Source: Streptomyces sp. NBC_00490
GTDB lineage: Bacteria; Actinomycetota; Actinomycetes; Streptomycetales; Streptomycetaceae
Reading direction: 5' to 3'
Assembly: GCF_036013645.1 (NCBI RefSeq)
Contig: NZ_CP107869.1
Span: 7,874,001-7,938,000, forward strand
DNA: 64,000 nt
Position 1 is the stretch's first letter; each line of letters opens with the position of its first letter. The notes beneath the pieces were generated by a model. The model was not told the origin of the DNA and ran no database searches. It was given only the letters and a program-made list of their open reading frames with translations. Positions 27,365 to 36,449 of the stretch are shown here, piece after piece. Made by a program: the position numbers and the translations under genes.

Positions 27365-28519
27365 TTAGAGCCAGTCCCGGCGCTTGAAAATGACGTACAG
27401 ACTGACGCAGACCACGCCCATCAGACCGACCGCGAAGGGGTAGCCGAAGCCCCAGCTCAGTTCCGGCATGTGGTCGAAGTTCATGCCGTAGATCGTCCCG
27501 ACGAGGGTGGGGGCGAACAGGATCGCCGCCCAGGACGAGATCTTCTTGATCTCCTCGTTCTGCTCGAACCCCGCCTCCGCCAGCGCCCGCATCTCCGCGT
27601 TCTGCTGCTGGGTGACCAGGGTCGCGTTCACCGTGAGGATCTCGGTGAGGGCCAGGCGGAAGCCGTCGACGCGTTCGCTGGTGTGGGTGACGTGGTCGGC
27701 GACGTCGCGGAGGTAGCGCTGGAGTTCGTCGTCGGTGCCGTATTTGGAGAAGCCGGCCATCAGACCGTGCAGCATGCCGACCAGGGGGCGGGTGGCGCGC
27801 TGGAACTCGACCATTTCGCGGGAGAGTTCGTAGATACGGCGGGAGACTTCCGGGTCGCCGCGGAAGACCTCCGTCTCGATCTCGTCGACGTCGTTCTGGA
27901 CCCCCGACACGACCGGCAGATAGCCGTCCACCACCGCGTCCAGGATCGCGTACAGGACCGCCTCGGGACCCAGCTTCAGCAGCTCCGGCGTCTCCTCCAT
28001 GCGGCGGCGCACCGCGGACAGATCGGGCGCCGCGCCGTGCCGGACCGTGATGACGAAGTCGGGGCCGAGGAAGACATGCAGCTCGCCGAAGTCGACCTCC
28101 TCCGAGGCGTCCAGATAGCGGGCCGCGCGCAGGACGACGAAGAGTGTGTCGCCGTAGCGCTCCAGCTTGGGCCGCTGATGGGCCTCCATCGCGTCCTCGA
28201 CCGACAGCGGGTGCAGGTCGAACTCGGCGGCCAGGGAGAGGAGTTCGGCCTCGGTGGGGCGGGCCAGACCGATCCACGCCATGCCCGAGGGCTGCTCGCG
28301 CAGCTCACGGAAGGTGTCGGCGAGGGTCGCGGGGGAGGAGACCCGGACCCCGTCCCGGTACAGGGCCGCCTGGACGACGCTCGCCTGCTCGGGTTCCGCC
28401 TGTGCCGCCTCGGCCCGCCGGGCCGACGGCTGCTCCGGCGGGGGCGGTGAGGTCAGGGCACGGCGCCAGGCGGACCTTCCCCCGCTCTTGGAGGTCGGAC
28501 GGGCGCGTCGCTCGGCCAT
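27365..28519 (-). CDS. corA: CorA family magnesium/cobalt channel
   Basis: 384 residues. The N-terminal 45 are charged and Pro/Ala-rich, then comes a cytosolic funnel domain rich in acidic helices, and two C-terminal membrane helices. The first helix ends in the YGMNFDHMPE signature (GMN forms the selectivity filter at the periplasmic mouth), and the protein ends FKRRDWL. It mediates passive Mg2+ influx gated by cytosolic Mg2+. ATG 28519 is chosen because the longer frame has no domain support. It lies 92 bp upstream of mutA's start on the other side, so it is probably a separate transcript. Confidence 0.92.
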   Translation of the reverse strand: MAERRARPTSKSGGRSAWRRALTSPPPPEQPSARRAEAAQAEPEQASVVQAALYRDGVRVSSPATLADTFRELREQPSGMAWIGLARPTEAELLSLAAEFDLHPLSVEDAMEAHQRPKLERYGDTLFVVLRAARYLDASEEVDFGELHVFLGPDFVITVRHGAAPDLSAVRRRMEETPELLKLGPEAVLYAILDAVVDGYLPVVSGVQNDVDEIETEVFRGDPEVSRRIYELSREMVEFQRATRPLVGMLHGLMAGFSKYGTDDELQRYLRDVADHVTHTSERVDGFRLALTEILTVNATLVTQQQNAEMRALAEAGFEQNEEIKKISSWAAILFAPTLVGTIYGMNFDHMPELSWGFGYPFAVGLMGVVCVSLYVIFKRRDWL

Positions 28520-28664
28520 CGCGGCTGCCTCCCGGATCGAGCCGACGGCTGGGTGATCACGGGCAGGATATACGGGACATACGGCGTCGGCGTGTCCGCG
28601 GGAGGCGGGAACCGGTGAGAGTTGCGGACAGAAGGTGTCCGCAAGCCTCCGTAACGTGTTCCCC

Positions 28665-29768
28665 ATGACGAAGACGACGGCCCCCGTGCTCGACACCCGC
28701 GCCCTGAACCGCGCGACCCTCGACCGGCAGCTGCTGCTGCGCCGCGCGGACCTGTCCGCCGAGGCGGCCGTCGAGCATCTGCTCGGCCTCCAGGCCCAGA
28801 ACGTCAAACCCCCGTACTACGCGCTCGCGGCCCGCCTCGACGGCTTCGCGCCCGAGGAGCTGTCCGCCCTGATGGCCGACCGCGAGGTCGTCCGCATCGT
28901 CACCATGCGCTCCACCATCCACACCCACACCGCCGAGGACGCGCTCACCCTGCGCCCGCTGGTGCAGGCCGCCCGCGACCGCGAACTCACGCTGTTCCGC
29001 AAGGGGCTCCAGGGCGTCGACCTCGACCGCCTCGCCGCCCTCGCCCGCGACCTCGTCGAGGCCGAGCCCCGCACCATGAAGCAGCTGCGCGAGGAGCTCC
29101 TCGCCCAGTGGCCGGACGCCGACCCGCAGGCCCTCGGGATCGCCGCCCGCTGCCGGCTCCCGCTCGTCCAGGTCACCCCGCGCGGACTGTGGGGCAGGAG
29201 CGGGCAGGTCGCCCTCACCACCGCCGAGCACTGGCTGGGCCGCCCCACCGAACCGGCCCCGGCACCGGACGCGACCGTGCTGCGCTACCTCGCCGCCTTC
29301 GGTCCCGCCTCCGTCAAGGACATGCAGACCTGGGCCGGACTGACCCGGCTGCGTGAGGCCTTCGAGCGGCTGCGCCCGCGGCTGGTGACCTTCCGTGACG
29401 AGAAGGGTGTCGAGCTCTTCGACCTCCCCGACGCTCCCCACCCCGACGCCGGCACCCCGGCCCCGCCCCGCTTCCTGCCCGAGTTCGACAACCTCCTCCT
29501 GTCCCACGCCGACCGCACCCGCGTGATCCCGCCCGCGTACTGGGGGCGCAGCTGGGTCGGGAACATGGCCTACAGCACCCTCCTCGTCGACGGCTTCCTC
29601 GCCGGGGTCTGGAAGCTGGAGGAGAACGCGCTGGTCGTCGAACCCTTCGGCACGCTCACCAGGGCGCAGCGCGAGGAGGTCACCGAGGAAGGGGAGCGGA
29701 TGCTGGCCGTCATGCACCCCGGGTCGTCGTACGACATCCGCTTCGGGACCGTCGTACGGGAGTCCTGA
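28665..29768 (+). CDS. Winged-helix DNA-binding protein of the AlkZ-like (HTH_42) family
   Basis: 367 residues. The N-terminal winged helices begin LDTRALNRATLDRQLLLRR, and LLGLQAQN carries Q43-A-Q45, which matches the QxQ catalytic motif of AlkZ/YcaQ DNA glycosylases. The rest (ALAARLDGFAPEELSALMADREVVRIVTMRSTIHTHTAEDA, then PRFLPEFDNLLLSHADR and VDGFLAGVWKLE) fits the DUF1006/HTH_42 family. Characterised members unhook interstrand DNA crosslinks or excise bulky N7 adducts; many streptomycetes carry AlkZ-like paralogues of unknown substrate. ATG at 28665; upstream frame unsupported. Divergent from corA. Confidence 0.8.
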   Translation: MTKTTAPVLDTRALNRATLDRQLLLRRADLSAEAAVEHLLGLQAQNVKPPYYALAARLDGFAPEELSALMADREVVRIVTMRSTIHTHTAEDALTLRPLVQAARDRELTLFRKGLQGVDLDRLAALARDLVEAEPRTMKQLREELLAQWPDADPQALGIAARCRLPLVQVTPRGLWGRSGQVALTTAEHWLGRPTEPAPAPDATVLRYLAAFGPASVKDMQTWAGLTRLREAFERLRPRLVTFRDEKGVELFDLPDAPHPDAGTPAPPRFLPEFDNLLLSHADRTRVIPPAYWGRSWVGNMAYSTLLVDGFLAGVWKLEENALVVEPFGTLTRAQREEVTEEGERMLAVMHPGSSYDIRFGTVVRES

Positions 29769-29790
29769 GGGACGCCTGGCGGACATGGAT

Positions 29791-29833
29791 AGGGGGCGCT
29801 GCGGGCCGCTCGTGGAGGCCCGCAACGCCCCCT
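29791..29833. terminator. Bidirectional stem-loop between AlkZ-like gene and protease
   Basis: Arms AGGGGGCG-c-TGCGGGCC and GGCCCGCA-a-CGCCCCCT with one mismatch around a 9-nt loop, between two convergent genes. Confidence 0.75.
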
Positions 29834-29871
29834 GGTATTTCACCTGAGGGGTGCTCAGGAGAACTTCCGGG

Positions 29872-30663
29872 TTATGAGTTGACCTGCGTGGTCACCAGGC
29901 TCGAGAAGGTGGTCAGCCGGGTGTAGACACCCGGGTAACCGGCCTGCGCGCAGCCCTCTCCCCATGAAGTGATCCCTGCCAGGACGCCCCCGATGAGCAG
30001 GGGACCGCCGCTGTCGCCCTGGCAGGTGTCTGTGCCGCCGGAGGTGTATCCGGCGCAAACCATGTCGGACGCGATGAAGTCCGAGCCGTAGCTGCTCGCG
30101 CAGCTGGTGTTGGAGACGATCGGCACCGTCGCGGTGCGCAGCTGGTTGGACGAGCTGCCGCCCGCCGACGTGGTGCCCCAGCCGAGGATGCGGGCCGTGG
30201 TGCCGGCCGCGTACACGCTGGTCTGGGACGAGGAGACGTACGACGCCGGGGTGTACGACATCGCCGTCGAGAGGGTGAGGACGGCCACGTCGTCACCGTT
30301 GGTGGCGTCCGTGTAGGACGGGTTGATCCAGATCTTGCTGACCCGGCTGACCGTGCCGTTCGTGCCGTTGAGGTAGGTGCGGCCGCCGACGACTCTCACG
30401 CTGCTGGTGGTCTCGCCGACCATACAGTGGGCCGCGGTCACGACCTTGGTGGAGGAGACCAGGGTGCCGCCGCAGAACTGGTTCTGCGAGGCGTCCGTGA
30501 TCTGCATCATGAAGGGGTACGTGGTCGTCGTGGTCGTCGTACCGCCGACGATGGGCTGGGGAGCGGCGACGGCGTTGGGGGCGCCGATCAGTGCTGTCGC
30601 TGCGGCGGCAGCGGTCGCCGCGAGGAGCGCGGCGGTCTTCTTTGCGCGGTCGAGCCCGAACAT
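29872..30663 (-). CDS. Secreted trypsin-like serine protease (S1A)
   Basis: 263 residues. A signal peptide runs to about residue 34 (ending AVA), then a very short propeptide leads to IVGG at 38-41, the new N-terminus after activation. The catalytic triad is His79 (TAAHC), Asp125 (DDVAVL) and Ser218 (GDSGGP); Asp212 six residues before the Ser predicts cleavage after Lys/Arg. A Thr-rich stretch (TTTTTTT) follows IVGG. Start ATG 30663 has GAGGAGA just upstream. It resembles Streptomyces trypsins such as SprT. It lies downstream of a LuxR regulator gene but is separated by 224 bp, so it has its own promoter. Confidence 0.93.
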   Translation of the reverse strand: MFGLDRAKKTAALLAATAAAAATALIGAPNAVAAPQPIVGGTTTTTTTYPFMMQITDASQNQFCGGTLVSSTKVVTAAHCMVGETTSSVRVVGGRTYLNGTNGTVSRVSKIWINPSYTDATNGDDVAVLTLSTAMSYTPASYVSSSQTSVYAAGTTARILGWGTTSAGGSSSNQLRTATVPIVSNTSCASSYGSDFIASDMVCAGYTSGGTDTCQGDSGGPLLIGGVLAGITSWGEGCAQAGYPGVYTRLTTFSSLVTTQVNS

Positions 30664-30785
30664 GAGTCTCCTCAGTGGGGGTTGCCGGTGGGGTTCGCGC
30701 GGGTGTGGGGGGTGGAGCACGGGGGTCGCGGGACCGACCCCCGTATGCCCGGGCGAGCGGCACGTTCATAACCTAGAACTCGGAA

Positions 30786-30818
30786 GTTCCCCTTCCCAAT
30801 GAGGGAACCCCCTAGGGG
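30786..30818. promoter_or_regulatory. Palindromes upstream of the protease gene
   Basis: GTTCCC-N11-GGGAAC (30786-30808) abuts the perfect palindrome CCCCTAGGGG (30809-30818), about 125-155 bp upstream of the protease start and just after the LuxR gene's 3' end. Could be an operator or part of that gene's terminator. Confidence 0.4.
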
Positions 30819-30887
30819 AGTTGGACAGGGAAAACCCTCGATGGGAGCACGGCAAACCCCGCGCGGGCCACGAGGACCCGCGGCCCG

Positions 30888-33695
30888 TCACTCGGTACGG
30901 CGGCCCGCCGCCAGTCGGACGATGTCCACGCGTGACCGGATCCCCAGCTTGCGGTAGACCCGGGTCAGGGTCGCCTCGACCGTCTTGACGCTGATGAACA
31001 GCCGGGCGGCTATCTCCCGGTTGGTCGCGCCCTCCATGACGAGCGCGGCGACCTGACGCTCCATCGAGGCGAGGCCCTCCAGGGCGTCCGCCGTCGGTAC
31101 GGGCGCGGGCTGTTCCGGTGCGACCGCCGGCCGGGCGGTCGCCGCGTCCACCTGGCGCAGCCAGGGCAGCGCCCGGCAGCGGCGGAACAGCCGTGCCGCC
31201 TCGTCGTACGACGTCGGTCTGGGCAGCCTGGTGCGCAGCTGGACCACCGCGAAGGCGGTACGGGCCTCCTCCAGGCCGTAGCCCAGCTTGGCCAGCCGGT
31301 CCTGCACCGACGTCAGCCGGGCCAGCGCGGCCTCGTGTTCGCCCCGTGCGGCCCGCACCAGGGCCTCCGCGCGGTCCACCACCGCGAGCACGCTCTCGCG
31401 GCCGAGCCGCAGCGCCTGCTCGCGGGTCACGTCGACGACGTCCTGCGCCTCGCGCAGCTCCCCGATCCGCACGAGGGCCTCGGCGAGGTCGCCCTGCCAG
31501 CGGCCGCGCGCCGGGTCGGTGATGCCGAGACCGTCCTCCAGCTCCCGCACCCGGCGCAGCGAGCGCACCGTTCCCTCGGCGTCCCCGGCCACCAGCTGGG
31601 CGTAGCCGAGGGCGGCGAGGCCGCGGGAGACGTACATCTGGTCGCCGTCCCGCTCGGCGTGCTCGACCGCCTCCCGGGCCAGCTCCAGTGCCCGCTCCAC
31701 GTCGCCGCCGGAGGCCTCGCAGAGCGAGGTGAGCACGGCGGAGGCCACCTCGCCGATGCCGGTGTCCCGGGCCAGCATGAGGCTCTCCCGGGCGAGGTCG
31801 AGGGCGCGTCCGCAGTGCCCGGAGCGCAGCTCGGTCTCGGCGACCCCGCGCAGGAAGTGCACCTCGCTCTCGACGGACCCGCGGCGCTGCACCTCGCGCA
31901 GCAGCCCGGTGACCGTCGCGCGCGCCTCGGACAGCTGGTCGCTCATGATCAGCCAGCGGAACCGCGAGTAGCCGGCCCCGTTGTGATGGCACGCCACCCT
32001 CGGGTCCTGGGGTTCCGTCAGCGCGCGCTTGATGGTCGCGGGGGCGTCCGGATGGCCCATCAGGGTCTCGATCTGGGCCTGGAAGGCGAGCGCCATCAGC
32101 TCGTTGTAGCGGTCGTCGGCCCGCGCGGCCAGCGCCGCCGAGTGCGCGGCCTCCTCGCGGGCCTGGTCGAAGTCGCCGTCCACCAGCAGGGCCCGCCAGG
32201 TCAGCTGGTAGTGGATCAGGGCGAGCAGCTTGGGGTCCTCGCCGGCGTCGGCGAGGGCCTGGGGGAAGACCGAGTCGACCTCCGTCATGGCGTGGCCCGC
32301 CGTGTCGATCACGATGATCCAGGCCCGTACCCGGTCCGCGGGCACGGTCGCCCGGGTGAGCACGTCCCGGGCGATGTCCCGGGCGAGGTCCAGCTCGCCC
32401 GCGGTGATCGCGTCCTCGGCGGCCTGGAGCCGGCGCGCGTCCGGATCCGGGGTGCCGTCGGCCGGGGTGTGCCGGGCGGCGAGCAGTCCGAGGGAGGCGG
32501 CGACCGAGGGGGCCCCGCGGTCCCGGGCGAGGGCGGCGGCCTCGGCGAGGCTGTTGGCGGTCCTGGGGTCGGTGCCGGTGGTGGCCAGGGCGAGGTGCCG
32601 GGCCCGCTCGATCGGGTCGGAGGCCGCCTCGGACAGCGCGGCGTGCGCGGCCCGCCGTTCGTGCGCGGGTGCCTCCGCGTACAGCGCGGCAGAGATCAGC
32701 GGATGCGCGAACCGTACGGCGGGCCCCTCGGGATCGGTGGCCAGCAGTCCGAGCGCCGCCGCCTGGGCGGTCTCGGCCTCCGCGTTCTCGCGGCCGGCCG
32801 CGCGCAGCAGGGCGGGGGTGGGGCGGGCGCCGGCGCTGGCGACGAGGAGGGTGCGGCGGGCTTCGTCCGAGAGCATCTCCAGCCGGTTCAGGACGAGGGT
32901 GCGCAGCGAGGTGGGCACGGGCAGCGGCTCGCCCGGTCGGGGCGGGGTGGGGTTCTCGCTGAGGGCTCGGCCGAGTTCCAGGGCGAAGAGGGGGTTGCCG
33001 CCGCTGGTGCGGTGGATGTCCCGGACCGTGGAGCGGGGCAGGCCGGTGTAGCCGCGGTGGCCGAGCAGTTCGGAGACCTGGGTGCGGGTGAGCGGATTGA
33101 CGCGCAGGGCGAGGGTGTCCGGCGGGGACGCGCGTAGATGACGGTCGTACTCCTGGCCCTCGGTGCGGACCGCGCACAGCATGCGCACAGGTGTCTCACC
33201 GAGGCGCCGGGCGGCGAAGCCGAGGAGCTCGGCGCTGGCCGAGTCCAGCCACTGCACGTCGTCGGCGACGATCAGCACCGGCCCCTCGGCGGCGAGCGCG
33301 CGCAGCGCCGACAGCACCGCGAGGCGCAGGGCGAGGCCGTCGCGTTGCAGGGTGGACTCGCCGCGGCCGGTGAGCGCCGACTCCAGGGCGGTGAGCTGGG
33401 CCGCGGGCAGTTTGCCGGACACCTCGTCGAGGACCAGACCGAGCAGATCGGCGAGGGCGAGGAAGGGGAGGTGGGATTCGGACTCGGTGGCCGAGCAGCG
33501 CAGGACGGTGCGGGCCGCGCCGCCGTTTTCCGCGGCCAATGCCCGCAGGACGGTCGACTTTCCTATTCCGGCGGGGCCGTGCAGGAGCACGCTGCCGCCC
33601 CGGGTGAGCTGCTCACGGGCCTGGCCGAACACCTCGTCCCGGCCGATGACCAGGTCAGGGCGGCATCTGGCAGGCTCCTTGAAGTCCCGTCGCAC
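30888..33695 (-). CDS. LAL-type LuxR regulator (large ATP-binding)
   Basis: About 935 residues. N-terminal AAA-like ATPase with Walker A LLHGPAGIGKST (near residue 38) and Walker B VLIVADDVQWLD. A long TPR-like helical middle follows, and the C-terminal LuxR helix-turn-helix is RQVAALVMEGATNREIAARLFISVKTVEATLTRVYRKLGI. LAL proteins are ATP-dependent activators, in Streptomyces often of secondary metabolism or sugar use. Start GTG 33695 has GGGGAG eight bases upstream; GTG 33701 and TTG 33731 are possible. The upstream region is AT-richer. The target is unknown; the protease downstream is a candidate by position only. Confidence 0.88.
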   Translation of the reverse strand: MRRDFKEPARCRPDLVIGRDEVFGQAREQLTRGGSVLLHGPAGIGKSTVLRALAAENGGAARTVLRCSATESESHLPFLALADLLGLVLDEVSGKLPAAQLTALESALTGRGESTLQRDGLALRLAVLSALRALAAEGPVLIVADDVQWLDSASAELLGFAARRLGETPVRMLCAVRTEGQEYDRHLRASPPDTLALRVNPLTRTQVSELLGHRGYTGLPRSTVRDIHRTSGGNPLFALELGRALSENPTPPRPGEPLPVPTSLRTLVLNRLEMLSDEARRTLLVASAGARPTPALLRAAGRENAEAETAQAAALGLLATDPEGPAVRFAHPLISAALYAEAPAHERRAAHAALSEAASDPIERARHLALATTGTDPRTANSLAEAAALARDRGAPSVAASLGLLAARHTPADGTPDPDARRLQAAEDAITAGELDLARDIARDVLTRATVPADRVRAWIIVIDTAGHAMTEVDSVFPQALADAGEDPKLLALIHYQLTWRALLVDGDFDQAREEAAHSAALAARADDRYNELMALAFQAQIETLMGHPDAPATIKRALTEPQDPRVACHHNGAGYSRFRWLIMSDQLSEARATVTGLLREVQRRGSVESEVHFLRGVAETELRSGHCGRALDLARESLMLARDTGIGEVASAVLTSLCEASGGDVERALELAREAVEHAERDGDQMYVSRGLAALGYAQLVAGDAEGTVRSLRRVRELEDGLGITDPARGRWQGDLAEALVRIGELREAQDVVDVTREQALRLGRESVLAVVDRAEALVRAARGEHEAALARLTSVQDRLAKLGYGLEEARTAFAVVQLRTRLPRPTSYDEAARLFRRCRALPWLRQVDAATARPAVAPEQPAPVPTADALEGLASMERQVAALVMEGATNREIAARLFISVKTVEATLTRVYRKLGIRSRVDIVRLAAGRRTE

Positions 33696-33845
33696 GGTCA
33701 CCGCTCCCCTCGTGTGTCGTGTCCGGGCCAAATTCTAGGCAAGGTCTCTTTGAAATTCGGACCGACGACGCGGTGAGGGAAATAACAACCTTGCAGCATG
33801 GAGAAATTCAAAGTGCCGTTCTATGAATGAATTGTCAACGGTGTG

Positions 33846-34670
33846 TTACGGCAGCACCCCCGCCCGGCGCGCCGCCACCACCGCCTCCCCGCGGGTGTGC
33901 GTCCCCAGCTTCCGCATCGCCGAGCGCAGATAGCCCTTGACCGTCTCGGGCCGCAGCCCCAGCCGCTCGGCGGTCGCCGCGTTCGTCGCCCCCGCGGCCA
34001 CACAGGCCAGGACGTCCAGCTCACGGGGTGCGAGAGCGATCTCCTCGGCCGGTGCCCGGGGGGCGAGGAGGCCGCAGGCGTCCAGCAGTTCGGCCCGCAG
34101 CGCCGGATCGGTGATCCGCGGCGCCAGGGCCCGCAGGGCCGCATGCGCTTCCCGCACCTGTTCCCGGCCCACGGGGTCGACCGCGCGGGCCGCCTGCGAC
34201 GCCTCCACCAGCCCCCGCGCCTCGTCCCGCACCACCAGCGCCTGCTCCACGTCCCGCGCCGCGTCCACCACCGCGCTGAGCGTGCGGTCGCCCAGCGGCT
34301 GGGCGGTGCGCAGCGCGCCGTAGAGCACGCCCCGCACCCGGCGTCGTACGACCACGGGCACCGCCACGATCGCCCGCAGCCCCTCGGCGGCGACCGGCAG
34401 GTCGTACTCGTGGCTGATCTGCCGTGAGGAGGAGTAGTCCGTCACCGCGCAGGGGCGGGCCAGGGCGACCGCCTTGCCGCCGAGGCCGCTGCCGGAGACC
34501 ACCGCCAGGGAGCGGAGCGCGACCGTGGCCGTGCCGCTCAGTTCACTGATGCGCATCCGCGGCCGCCCCGGCTCCACCAGCCCGCCGAAGGCGACGGGCA
34601 GCCCCGTCGTCCGCCGCAGCCGCGCCAGCGCACCGCGAATCTCCACCGTCCCGGCCGTGTCCACCGCCAC
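33846..34670 (-). CDS. GAF domain-containing LuxR-type regulator
   Basis: 274 residues. Residues about 15-160 look like a GAF sensor domain (VVSGSGLGGKAVALARPCAVTDY, then LRAIVAVPVVVRRRVRGVLYGALR). A helical linker follows, and the C-terminus is a LuxR helix-turn-helix (LAPRELDVLACVAAGATNAATAERLGLRPETVKGYLRSAMRKLG). Regulators of this architecture sit beside acyl-CoA synthetase or aromatic-acid genes. GTG 34670 has GAAGGGA seven bases upstream. It is divergent from two acyl-CoA synthetase genes and a 16-bp palindrome lies between, so it probably controls them in response to their substrate or thioester product. Confidence 0.82.
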   Translation of the reverse strand: MAVDTAGTVEIRGALARLRRTTGLPVAFGGLVEPGRPRMRISELSGTATVALRSLAVVSGSGLGGKAVALARPCAVTDYSSSRQISHEYDLPVAAEGLRAIVAVPVVVRRRVRGVLYGALRTAQPLGDRTLSAVVDAARDVEQALVVRDEARGLVEASQAARAVDPVGREQVREAHAALRALAPRITDPALRAELLDACGLLAPRAPAEEIALAPRELDVLACVAAGATNAATAERLGLRPETVKGYLRSAMRKLGTHTRGEAVVAARRAGVLP

Positions 34671-34696
34671 GCGTTCGTCCCTTCGCTGCAGCGCAC

Positions 34697-34712
34697 ACCC
34701 CCGTTCGGGGGT
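34697..34712. promoter_or_regulatory. 16-bp palindrome in GAF-LuxR/acyl-CoA synthetase promoter region
   Basis: ACCCCC-GTTC-GGGGGT, perfect, 27 bp upstream of the regulator start and 73 bp upstream of the synthetase start. Position and symmetry fit an operator for the adjacent regulator. Confidence 0.6.
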
Positions 34713-34784
34713 AGTGAGACCTGCATCACGGATTACACGATGGCAGAGAGCCGCCCGGCAATGGTCCGGCACAGAGGAGAAGAC

Positions 34785-36449
34785 ATGACGACGGCCGCCT
34801 TCCGCAGCGCGCGGGACTTCCTGCTGCAGCATCGCGAGGACTACGCGACGGCCTACGACGGCTTCGGCTGGCCCCGCCCCGACCGCTTCAATTGGGCGCT
34901 CGACTGGTTCGACGTCATTGCCGAAGGGAACGACCGGACCGCCCTGCACATCGTCGAGGAGGACGGCAGCGAGATCCGGCTCTCCTTCGCGGAGCTGTCC
35001 GAGCGCTCCGACCGTGCCGCCAACTGGCTGCGCGCGCAGGGCGTGGGCGCCGAGGACCGCATCCTCGTCATGCTCGGCAACCAGGCCGAACTGTGGGAGA
35101 CGGCCCTCGCGGCGATGAAGCTCCGCGCCGTCGTCATCCCGGCCACCCCGCTGCTGGGCCCCGCCGATCTGCGCGACCGGGTCGAGCGCGGCCGGGTCCG
35201 CCATGTGCTCGTACGCGCCGAGGACACCGCCAAGTTCGACGACGTGCCCGGCGGCTACACCCGGATCGCGGTCGGCGGCGCTCCCCGGGACTGGCGCCGG
35301 TACGAGGACGCCTACGAGGCCTCCCCGCGGTTCACACCCGACGGCGAGACCCGGGCGGACGACCCGCTGATGCTCTACTTCACCTCGGGCACCACCGCCC
35401 GCCCCAAGCTGGTCGAGCACACCCACACCTCGTACCCGATCGGGCACCTGGCCACCATGTACTGGATCGGTCTCAGGCCCGGTGACGTGCACCTGAACAT
35501 CTCCTCGCCCGGCTGGGCCAAGCACGCCTGGTCGAACCTCTTCGCGCCCTGGAACGCGGAGGCGACCGTCTTCATCCACAACTACACCCGCTTCGACGCG
35601 GCCCGGCTGATGGCGGAGATGGACCGTGCGGGCGTCACGACCTTCTGCGCCCCGCCGACCGTCTGGCGCATGCTCATCCAGGCCGACCTGACCCAGCTGC
35701 GGACCCCGCCGCGCGAGGTGGTCGCCGCGGGGGAGCCCCTCAACCCCGAGGTCATCGAGCAGGTGCGCCGGGGATGGGGCGTCACCATCCGGGACGGCTT
35801 CGGGCAGACCGAGACGGCCGTCCAGGTCTCCAACAGCCCCGGCCAGCCGCTGAAGACGGGCTCCATGGGGCGGCCGAGCCCCGGCTACCGGGTGGAACTG
35901 CTGGACCCGGTCAGCGGGGCTCCCGGCGCCACCGAGGGCGAGATCGCGCTGGACCTCTCGGCGCGACCGGTCGGGCTGATGACCGGCTACCACGGCGACG
36001 CCGACCGTACGGCGGAGGCGATGGCCGGCGGCTACTACCGCACCGGTGACGTCGCCTCGCGCGACGAGGACGGATACCTGACCTACATCGGCCGCAGCGA
36101 CGATGTCTTCAAGGCCTCCGACTACAAGATCAGCCCCTTCGAGCTGGAGAGCGCCCTGCTGGAGCACGAGGCGGTCGCCGAGGCGGCCGTCGTGCCCGCG
36201 CCGGACGAGCTGCGCCTCGCCGTGCCCAAGGCCTATGTCGTCCTCGCCGAGGGCTGGGAGCCCGGGCCCGACACCGCGAAGGTGCTCTTCGAGCACTCCC
36301 GGGACGTCCTCGCCCCCTACAAGCGCGTCCGCCGGCTGGAGTTCGCGCCGCTGCCCAAGACCGTCTCCGGCAAGATCCGCCGGATCGAGCTGCGCGAGGC
36401 CACGGCCGCCGGCTCGGACGCCGAGTACCGCGAGGAGGACTTCCGGTGA
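34785..36449 (+). CDS. Acyl-CoA synthetase (AMP-forming)
   Basis: 554 residues, ANL superfamily. The ATP-binding P-loop YFTSGTTARPK is near residue 199. The adenylate-binding DGFGQTE and the hinge region YRTGDVASRDEDGYLTYIGRSDD come later, and the catalytic lysine is in PKTVSGKIRR (about 524). The overall pattern (SSPGWAKHAWSNLFAPWNAEA) fits medium-chain/benzoate-type acyl-CoA synthetases: an organic acid plus ATP and CoA gives the thioester. AGAGGAGA precedes the ATG. Its stop overlaps the GTG of the next synthetase (GTGA). Substrate unknown. Confidence 0.88.
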   Translation: MTTAAFRSARDFLLQHREDYATAYDGFGWPRPDRFNWALDWFDVIAEGNDRTALHIVEEDGSEIRLSFAELSERSDRAANWLRAQGVGAEDRILVMLGNQAELWETALAAMKLRAVVIPATPLLGPADLRDRVERGRVRHVLVRAEDTAKFDDVPGGYTRIAVGGAPRDWRRYEDAYEASPRFTPDGETRADDPLMLYFTSGTTARPKLVEHTHTSYPIGHLATMYWIGLRPGDVHLNISSPGWAKHAWSNLFAPWNAEATVFIHNYTRFDAARLMAEMDRAGVTTFCAPPTVWRMLIQADLTQLRTPPREVVAAGEPLNPEVIEQVRRGWGVTIRDGFGQTETAVQVSNSPGQPLKTGSMGRPSPGYRVELLDPVSGAPGATEGEIALDLSARPVGLMTGYHGDADRTAEAMAGGYYRTGDVASRDEDGYLTYIGRSDDVFKASDYKISPFELESALLEHEAVAEAAVVPAPDELRLAVPKAYVVLAEGWEPGPDTAKVLFEHSRDVLAPYKRVRRLEFAPLPKTVSGKIRRIELREATAAGSDAEYREEDFR

